A DNA stretch of 8,759 bases, taken from assembly GCA_012510865.1 (NCBI GenBank), contig JAAZHF010000036.1, forward strand, positions 1 to 8,759, in the 5' to 3' direction. Below the pieces are notes generated by a model. It did not search any database. It was not told where the DNA came from and was given only the letters and a program-made list of their open reading frames with translations. Made by a program: the position numbers and the translations under genes. Shown piece by piece: positions 1-4,867 of this stretch. The stretch's first letter is position 1. Each line of letters begins with the position of its first letter. Source of the stretch: Gammaproteobacteria bacterium. Its GTDB lineage: Bacteria; Pseudomonadota; Gammaproteobacteria; Xanthomonadales; Xanthomonadaceae.

Positions 1-1538
1 ATCAGGGCCAGCGCCAGGCGTGCGCGCTCGCCCCCGGAGAAGCCGTCGATGGACTCGAAGGCGCGGTCGCCCGGGAAGCTCCACTTGCCGAGGAAATTGC
101 GGAAGTCCTGGGTCGAGGCCTCGGGCGAGAGCTCGCGCAGGTGGTCGATCGGCGAGGTGCCCGCGACCAGGGCCTCGACCGTGTGCTGCGCGAAATACCC
201 GATCCGCAGGTCCGGGTGGGCGTAGCGCTCCCCCGACAGCAGCGGCAGCTCGCCGACCAGCGACTTCACCAGCGGCGACTTGCCGGCGCCGTTGGGCCCC
301 AGCAGGCCGATGCGGTCGCCGGCCTCCAGCCCGAAGTTGGCGTTGCGGATGACGACTGCGGCTTCTGCTGTGGGAGCCGTTGTGGGAGCTGTTGTGGGAG
401 CGGCTATAGCCGCGATCGGGGCCGCGGCCATCGCGGCTGTAGCCGCTCCCACATCGGCGGCTGTAGCCGCTCCCACAGCGGCGGCTGTAGCCGCTCCCAC
501 AGCGGCGGCTGTAGCCGCTCCCACATCGGCGGCTGTAGCCGCTCCCACAGCCGGTGCAGCCCCCACCGCGGCATAGCCGCAGTCGGCGTGGTTGAGGCGC
601 AGCAGGGCGTGCGGCAGCTTCGCCGGCGCCGGGAAGTCGATCCGCACCTCCCGCTCGGCGCGCACCGCCTCGGTGTCGGCCAGCTTGGCCAGGCGCTTGA
701 CCCGCGACTGCGCCTGCGCGGCCTTGGCGGCGCTGGCCTTGAAGCGGTCGATGAAGCTCTGCAGGTGGGCGCGCTCGGCCTGCACCTTCTCGTGCGTGAT
801 CTGCTGCTGGCGCAGCTGCTCGGCGCGCTGGCGCTCGAAGGAGGTGTAGTTGCCGACGTACAGCTTCGCCCTGCCCCCGTGCAGGTGCAGCGTGTGCGTG
901 TTGACGTTGTCGAGGAACTCGCGGTCGTGGGAGATCAGCAGCAGCGTGCCCTGGTACTTCAGCAGCCACTGCTCCAGCCACAGCACGGCATCGAGGTCGA
1001 GGTGGTTCGTCGGCTCGTCGAGCAGCAGCACGTCGGAAGGCGTCATCAGCGCCCGGGCCAGGTTCAGGCGCACGCGCCAGCCGCCGGAGAAGCTGGACAC
1101 CGGCCGCTGCTGGGCTTCCCCCGGGAAGCCGAGGCCATGCAGCAGGCGCCCGGCGCGGGCCGCGCCGTCATAGCCGCCGACCTCCTCCAGGCGCTGGTGG
1201 GCCTCGGCCACGGCCTCCCAGTCCTCGGCGGCGAAGGCGTTGGCCTCGGCCTGCAGCGCGGCGTGCACGGCGGCGTCGCCGGCCAGCACGAAATCGATCG
1301 CCGGATCGGGCAGCGAGGGCATTTCCTGCGCGATCGAGGCGATGCGCAGGCGGGGCGGGAGGTCGAGGTCGCCCCGGTCGGCCTCGACCTCGCCGCGGAT
1401 CGCGGCGAACAGCGAGGACTTGCCGGTGCCGTTGCGGCCGACCACGCCGACCCGCCAGCCGGCGTGGAGCGACAGGTCGACGCCGGACAGCAGCAGGCGC
1501 TCGCCGCGGCGGAGCGCGAAATCGCGGAAGGAAATCAT
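1..1538 (-). CDS. yheS: YheS-type ABC-F ATPase, 3' end beyond window, with in-frame repeat insertion
   Basis: This is a soluble twin-ATPase of the ABC-F family. Such proteins bind the ribosomal E site and act on stalled or antibiotic-bound ribosomes, and they have no membrane domain. The 512 codons visible are open throughout. Domain 1 has Walker A GRNGTGKSS (residues 34-42), signature FSGGW (150-154), Walker B LLLDEPTNHLD with D174/E175, and the H-loop histidine H204. A charged linker follows at about 220-310. Domain 2 has the A-loop sequence CGY (Y322), Walker A GPNGAGKSP (414-422) and signature FSGGERARL (500-508). The start MISFRDFALRRGERLLL aligns with the E. coli YheS start as I recall it, although no Shine-Dalgarno sequence precedes it. 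About 120 or more C-terminal residues, including the second Walker B and H-loop, lie outside the window. Oddities are an Ala-rich repeat insert at residues 323-394 and Pro at 422, where Thr/Ser is usual. The family call is firm; whether the protein works is unknown. Confidence 0.93.
   Translation of the reverse strand, partial: MISFRDFALRRGERLLLSGVDLSLHAGWRVGVVGRNGTGKSSLFAAIRGEVEADRGDLDLPPRLRIASIAQEMPSLPDPAIDFVLAGDAAVHAALQAEANAFAAEDWEAVAEAHQRLEEVGGYDGAARAGRLLHGLGFPGEAQQRPVSSFSGGWRVRLNLARALMTPSDVLLLDEPTNHLDLDAVLWLEQWLLKYQGTLLLISHDREFLDNVNTHTLHLHGGRAKLYVGNYTSFERQRAEQLRQQQITHEKVQAERAHLQSFIDRFKASAAKAAQAQSRVKRLAKLADTEAVRAEREVRIDFPAPAKLPHALLRLNHADCGYAAVGAAPAVGAATAADVGAATAAAVGAATAAAVGAATAADVGAATAAMAAAPIAAIAAPTTAPTTAPTAEAAVVIRNANFGLEAGDRIGLLGPNGAGKSPLVKSLVGELPLLSGERYAHPDLRIGYFAQHTVEALVAGTSPIDHLRELSPEASTQDFRNFLGKWSFPGDRAFESIDGFSGGERARLALAL
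393..453. repeat. 24-bp near-perfect inverted repeat (REP-like hairpin)
   Basis: The left arm is 393-416 and the right arm is 430-453. The arms are complementary at 23 of 24 positions, separated by a 13-nt GC-rich loop (417-429). Each arm contains the REP-like word and is itself partly palindromic (GCGGCTatAGCCGC). In the ABC-F mRNA this could fold into a very stable hairpin within the coding region. Transcribed from the minus strand, it would fall at about codons 362-382. Confidence 0.88.
453..548. repeat. Four tandem 24-nt repeats encoding an 8-residue unit
   Basis: The four copies start at 453, 477, 501 and 525. They share GGCTGTAGCCGCTCCCAC and differ only at the first few bases (ATCGGC or AGCGGC). 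A partial copy precedes them at 430-452 and a degenerate 18-nt copy follows at 549-566. Because 24 is a multiple of three, any gain or loss of a unit keeps the frame. On the minus strand each unit reads V-G-A-A-T-A-A-(A/D). The high identity between copies suggests recent expansion or ongoing homogenisation. Confidence 0.92.
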
Positions 1539-1624
1539 CCGCGCAGTTTACCGGGCTGCACGGCCGGGCCCGCGTGGGTTAACGTCGGAGTCGCGCCGCG
1601 GGGGCGCGCAACCGGAGGCACGGG
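1539..1624. promoter_or_regulatory. Divergent intergenic region between the ABC-F gene and the oxygenase
   Basis: These 86 bp must carry the 5' signals of both divergent genes. On the plus side GGAGG (1614-1618) lies 6 nt before the oxygenase ATG and is a clear ribosome binding site. On the minus side there is no Shine-Dalgarno sequence before the ABC-F ATG. The only promoter-like word is TAAACT (1550 to 1545, minus strand), a 4/6 match to the -10 box, placed so that transcription would begin at about the ATG itself. I found no convincing -35 box for either gene. Confidence 0.4.
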
Positions 1625-2566
1625 ATGGCGATGCAGCTCAGCGTCCAGGTCGCGGCCTGGCTCCACTCCGAGGTGGTGGGCGGCGCGCCGTTCGACCGCA
1701 TCCAGCCGGTGCTCGCCCGGCAGGGCTTCAACGAGATCCAGGTGCGCCGGCTGTACAACGCGGTCCTGACCGATCCCGACGGCTTCAAGGCGGGCTTCTC
1801 GCGCGTCGCCGCCGGCCAGGCCCCGGTCGCCCACAAACTGCCCGACGGCCTGGTGCGCGCACCGGTCGCGCCCGAAGGCGCCGCCGAGCCCCGCCTGCCG
1901 CCCTTCCACCCGGTGGCGCCGATCCCGGCCGCCAGCGGGCACGCCATCGCCTGCGACCACGGCGAGGTCCGGGTGGCATTCCGGCTGGAGCGGCCGTACG
2001 TGGTGCTGTTCGACAACGTCCTCACCCACGCGGAGTGCGACGCCCTCGTGGCCGAGGCCGGCCCCCGGCGCAAGCGCGCGAGCGTGGTCGACTCCGAGCG
2101 CGGCGGCTCGGTCATCGACGAGCGCCGGACCAGCGAACTGGCCTCGATCCAGCGCGGCGCCTCGCCGCTGGTCGCCCGCATCGACGAGCGCATCGCCCGC
2201 ATCACCGGCGTTCCGATCCCGCGCGGCGAGCCGCTGCAGGTGATGCGCTACGGCGTCGGCGCCGAGTACCAGCCCCACCACGACTACTTCCACCTCGACC
2301 AGCCGGGCCAGGCGGTGCTGCTGTCGCTCGGCGGACAGCGGGTCTCGAGCCTGGTCATCTACCTCGACGCCGTCGAGGCCGGCGGCGAGACCACCTTCCC
2401 GCACATCGGCCTCGCGGTGGCGCCGCGCAAGGGCAGCGCCGTGTACTTCGCGTACACCGACGCCCAGTCGCGCACCGACCCCATGTCCTTCCACGCCGGT
2501 GCCCCGGTGCGCGCCGGCGAGAAGTGGATCGCCACGCGCTGGATGCGGGAACGCGACTACCCCTGA
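1625..2566 (+). CDS. 2OG-Fe(II) oxygenase, prolyl 4-hydroxylase type
   Basis: This 313-residue protein belongs to the P4Hc family, which uses 2-oxoglutarate, O2 and Fe(II) to hydroxylate proline, usually in a protein substrate. The double-stranded beta-helix core occupies about residues 120-313. The iron ligands are visible as H218 and D220 (in QPHHDYFHLD) and H290 (in SFHAGAPV), and K300 (in RAGEKW) is the expected 2-oxoglutarate-binding lysine. The Gly-Gly-Glu-Thr-Thr-Phe-Pro segment before the distal strand is also typical. The first 60 or so residues form a separate helical segment (AAWLHSEVVGG...RRLYNAVLTDPDGF), followed by a Pro/Ala-rich linker. I do not recognise that segment; it may bind substrate. 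There is no signal peptide, so it is probably cytoplasmic. The start is well set by GGAGG 6 nt upstream. It lies 48 nt before the antiporter gene on the same strand, so co-transcription is possible. The substrate is unknown; hydroxylation of a translation factor (as for Pseudomonas EF-Tu) is one option. Confidence 0.9.
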   Translation: MAMQLSVQVAAWLHSEVVGGAPFDRIQPVLARQGFNEIQVRRLYNAVLTDPDGFKAGFSRVAAGQAPVAHKLPDGLVRAPVAPEGAAEPRLPPFHPVAPIPAASGHAIACDHGEVRVAFRLERPYVVLFDNVLTHAECDALVAEAGPRRKRASVVDSERGGSVIDERRTSELASIQRGASPLVARIDERIARITGVPIPRGEPLQVMRYGVGAEYQPHHDYFHLDQPGQAVLLSLGGQRVSSLVIYLDAVEAGGETTFPHIGLAVAPRKGSAVYFAYTDAQSRTDPMSFHAGAPVRAGEKWIATRWMRERDYP

Positions 2567-2614
2567 ACCCGCCCCCGGCCTGGCAGCACGGTCGGCCACA
2601 CCGGACGCCCCCGG

Positions 2615-4225
2615 ATGCCGCACCACACCGAACTCATCACCATCCTGACCGCGGGGTTCGTGCTGGCCTACGTCCTGGGCCTCGCGGCCCACCGGCTGCG
2701 GCTGTCGCCGCTGGTCGGCTACCTCGTCGCCGGCATCATCGCCGGGCCCTTCACGCCCGGGTTCGTCGGCGACCAGGAGCTCGCGCCGCAGCTGGCGGAG
2801 ATCTGGGTGATCCTGCTGATGTTCGGCGTCGGCCTGCACTTCTCGATCCGCGACCTGATGGCCGTGAAGGCGATCGCGATCCCGGGCGCGATGGTGCAGA
2901 TCACCGTCGCCACCCTGCTCGGATGGGCGCTGTCGTCGCTTCTCGGATGGCCCACGCTGCACGGCATCGTGTTCGGCTTCGCGCTGGCAACGGCCAGCAC
3001 GGTGGTGCTGCTGCGGGCGATGGAGCAGCGGCGCCTGCTCGAGACCACGCGCGGCCGGATCGCGGTCGGCTGGCTGATCGTCGAGGACCTGGCCTGCGTT
3101 GTCGCGCTGGTGCTGATGCTGCTGCTGGGCCGCCGCGTGATCCCGTGGATGCTGGAGCGGACCGCCGGGACCGGCTCGCGCGAACTGTTCACGCTGGCCG
3201 TGCTGTCGATCGCGCTCGGCATCGCGCTGGGCTCGGCCGCACTGTTCGGGGTCTCGTTCGCGCTCGGCGCGTTCTTCGCCGGCATGCTGCTCAACGAGTC
3301 CGAGCTCAGCCACAAGGCGGCCCAGGACTCGCTGCCGATGCGCGACGCGTTCGCGGTGCTGTTCTTCGTCTCGGTCGGCATGCTGTTCGACCCGGCGATC
3401 CTGCTGCGCGAGCCGCTGCTGGTGCTGGCCACCACGTCCATCGTCATGTTCGGGAAGTCGGCGGCGGCCTACCTCATCGTGCGCGGCTTCGGCCACCCCG
3501 CGTCCACCGCCCTGACGATCTCCGCCAGCCTCGCCCAGATCGGCGAGTTCGCCTTCATCATCGCCGCGCTTGGCGTGGCGCTTGGCATCCTGCCCGGGCA
3601 GGGCCGCGACCTCGTGCTCGCGGCGGCGCTGATCTCGATCATGCTCAACCCGCTGGCCTTCGGCGTCGTCGACCGCTGGCTGGCGCGGCAGGACGCGAAG
3701 GCCGACGCCGAGGCCGCACGCGCCCACGCGCGCGAGGTCGCGGCCGACGCGGCCAGCCACCACCTGCCCGGATCGCTGTCGGGCCACGCCATCGTCGTCG
3801 GCTACGGTCGCGTCGGCCGCCAGCTGGCGAGCCTGCTGCGCGCGCGCGGGGTGCCGCTGGCGGTGGTCGAGGACGATGCCGACCGGGTCGCCGCCGCGCG
3901 CGATGCCGGCTTCCATGCGGTCCGCGGCAACGTGGCCTCGGAGCCGGTGATGCTGGAGTCGGCGCCCGATCGGGCGGCGATGGCGGTGTTCGCGATCCCG
4001 AACGCGCTCGAGGCGGGAGAAGCGATCACGCGACTCAAGGCGGTGAACCCGTCGATCACGGGGCTGGCGCGCGCGCACAGCGACGCCGAGGTGAAGCACC
4101 TGCTGCAGCACGGCGCGGACGGCGCGGTTCTCGCGGAGAGGGAGCTGGCCTATTCCCTGGCCGAAATGGTGATGGCGACGCCGCCCTACCGGCCGACGCG
4201 CCGCCCGGCGCCCGCACCGCGATGA
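2615..4225 (+). CDS. ybaL: YbaL/RosB-type CPA2 cation:proton antiporter with RCK domain
   Basis: This 536-residue inner-membrane protein exchanges monovalent cations (probably K+) for protons and is related to KefB/KefC. Residues 1-355 are the hydrophobic transporter domain, with family hallmarks GPFTPGF (44-50), LLMFGVGLHFS (67-77), ATASTVVLLRA (125-135), VED (156-158), SFALGAFFAGMLLNESELSH (214-233), FFVSVGMLFDP (250-260) and SLAQIGEFAFI (305-315). A charged Ala-rich linker leads to a TrkA-N/RCK domain from about 390. This has the dinucleotide-binding motif GYGRVG (396-401) and an acidic residue after the second strand (VVED, about 417-420), so NAD(H) or a nucleotide probably gates it. The start MPHHTELIT matches the recalled E. 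coli YbaL start, though its ribosome binding site is weak. The segment between VEDL and GRRVIPW is about 35 residues shorter than in E. coli YbaL as I recall it, apparently fusing two helices. The C-terminal tail is Pro/Arg/Ala-rich. Confidence 0.92.
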   Translation: MPHHTELITILTAGFVLAYVLGLAAHRLRLSPLVGYLVAGIIAGPFTPGFVGDQELAPQLAEIWVILLMFGVGLHFSIRDLMAVKAIAIPGAMVQITVATLLGWALSSLLGWPTLHGIVFGFALATASTVVLLRAMEQRRLLETTRGRIAVGWLIVEDLACVVALVLMLLLGRRVIPWMLERTAGTGSRELFTLAVLSIALGIALGSAALFGVSFALGAFFAGMLLNESELSHKAAQDSLPMRDAFAVLFFVSVGMLFDPAILLREPLLVLATTSIVMFGKSAAAYLIVRGFGHPASTALTISASLAQIGEFAFIIAALGVALGILPGQGRDLVLAAALISIMLNPLAFGVVDRWLARQDAKADAEAARAHAREVAADAASHHLPGSLSGHAIVVGYGRVGRQLASLLRARGVPLAVVEDDADRVAAARDAGFHAVRGNVASEPVMLESAPDRAAMAVFAIPNALEAGEAITRLKAVNPSITGLARAHSDAEVKHLLQHGADGAVLAERELAYSLAEMVMATPPYRPTRRPAPAPR

Positions 4226-4238
4226 CGCGGTACGGGCG
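4209..4238. terminator. GC-rich hairpin at the convergent 3' ends, antiporter stop codon in the loop
   Basis: The arms 4209-4221 and 4226-4238 form a 13-bp stem with one C-A mismatch in the plus-strand RNA. In the minus-strand RNA that position becomes a U-G wobble, so the stem is continuous. The loop is the tetranucleotide ATGA, which contains the antiporter TGA stop (4223-4225). The hairpin also begins 11 nt beyond the stop codon of the convergent minus-strand gene. No U-tract follows on either side, so it is not a classical intrinsic terminator. It may stabilise or pause both transcripts. Confidence 0.45.
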
Positions 4239-4249
4239 GGCCCGGGACA

Positions 4250-4756
4250 TCAGCTTCCGATTTCGTAGGTCTGGTAGTAGTAGCCGTAGCCGATCTCGAC
4301 GCCGACCGGCAGGTTGCAGTTGAAATTGGGGAAGTCGATCTCGGTGCGGCCGATTTCCGACGGCGTCCAGACGAAGAATTCGCGGGCGCCTGCGGGCACG
4401 ACGAGTGTCTTCGGGTGCAGCGTCGCACCGGCCTGGAAGCCGTCGATCAGGTTGCAGGTCACGCTGACGTCCCCCGCGCCCCGGTTGTACAGCACGATCG
4501 CAATGTCGTCGATCAAGTGATTGTCGTCCACGGGGTTCCCCTGCATGGAACAGGAGACGAACGCATTGGACGTGCCTTCGTTCGCGACGGCGGTGGGGCG
4601 CTTGCGGATCTGCCCGTCGAAGACGGGAAGGGCTGCCTGGCAGAAGCCGGTGGCGTTCTGCACCACGAACCTCCGGATGGTCTCGGCCGCGGCGTCGGCC
4701 GAGACGAGGGGCACTGCAATCAGGGTGGCGAGTGCCAGGGCGGTCGTATGGCGCAT
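4250..4756 (-). CDS. Small exported protein of unknown function with four cysteines
   Basis: This encodes 168 residues that I do not assign to a known family. The N-terminus has a Sec signal peptide: positively charged MRH, a hydrophobic stretch LALATLIAVPLV, then SADAAAET with likely cleavage between about residues 20 and 25. The mature part of about 145 residues has four cysteines (C39, C69, C101, C147), an even number that would suit two disulfides in the periplasm. It looks beta-rich, with segments such as DIAIVLYNRG, DVSVTCNLIDG and TLVVPAGAREFFVW, and an unusual aromatic tail GYGYYYQTYEIGS. The start is set by GAGGAG (4764-4769, minus strand) 7 nt upstream. The gene lies about 110 nt downstream of clpB on the same strand and could be reached by read-through, but it has a good ribosome binding site and is probably independent. 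It may be a secreted protein restricted to this bacterial group. Confidence 0.82.
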   Translation of the reverse strand: MRHTTALALATLIAVPLVSADAAAETIRRFVVQNATGFCQAALPVFDGQIRKRPTAVANEGTSNAFVSCSMQGNPVDDNHLIDDIAIVLYNRGAGDVSVTCNLIDGFQAGATLHPKTLVVPAGAREFFVWTPSEIGRTEIDFPNFNCNLPVGVEIGYGYYYQTYEIGS

Positions 4757-4867
4757 GCATTGTCTCCTCGGGGTTGGGCTGCGGCGGGTTCACCGGCAGC
4801 ACCCAGGGAACAACGTCGCTTCCGGCCCGCGCCGGCCACGCCCGCGCACGGCCGCCGCCGCTCTCCC

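Larger units (their letters stand above)
369..566. repeat. REP-like repeat cluster embedded in the ABC-F coding sequence
   Basis: This compact block is built from the palindromic word GTGGGAGCGGCTnnAGCCGC and its complement. From left to right it has three TGTGGGAGC words spaced 12 nt apart (369, 381, 393), an inverted pair (393-416 and 430-453), a run of 24-nt direct repeats (453-548), and a decayed copy ending at 566. The word closely resembles REP-type intergenic palindromes that I recall as abundant in xanthomonads and pseudomonads. Here it is translated: the minus-strand ABC-F frame crosses the whole block without a stop. No second copy was seen in the rest of the window, and no transposase or REP-associated tyrosine transposase is present. 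The match to a named REP family is from memory. Confidence 0.9.

Noticed and set aside
369..566. CRISPR array
   Set aside because: The units are contiguous 24-nt direct repeats plus an inverted pair, with no unique spacers between them and no cas genes nearby.
141..576. Plus-strand open frames through the repeat block encoding Ala/Pro or Ser/Cys/His/Gly repeats
   Set aside because: The 24-nt period keeps five of the six frames open, so openness there says nothing about coding. The ABC-F frame is favoured because family motifs flank the block on both sides.
1535..4111. Long minus-strand open frame opposite the oxygenase and antiporter
   Set aside because: Low-complexity Arg/Gln/Asp/His composition with no domain, antisense to two well-supported genes.
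1240..4323. A very long plus-strand open frame of over 1000 codons across the ABC-F, oxygenase and antiporter genes
   Set aside because: Its product is an Arg/Pro/Ala-rich composition typical of an out-of-frame reading of GC-rich DNA, and it overlaps three genes with clear motifs in other frames.
4757..4867. Intrinsic terminator for clpB or a promoter for the secreted-protein gene
   Set aside because: Only short GC stems (for example 4822-4826 with 4831-4835, and imperfect 4778-4800) are present, with no U-tract, and no acceptable -35/-10 pair was found on the minus strand.
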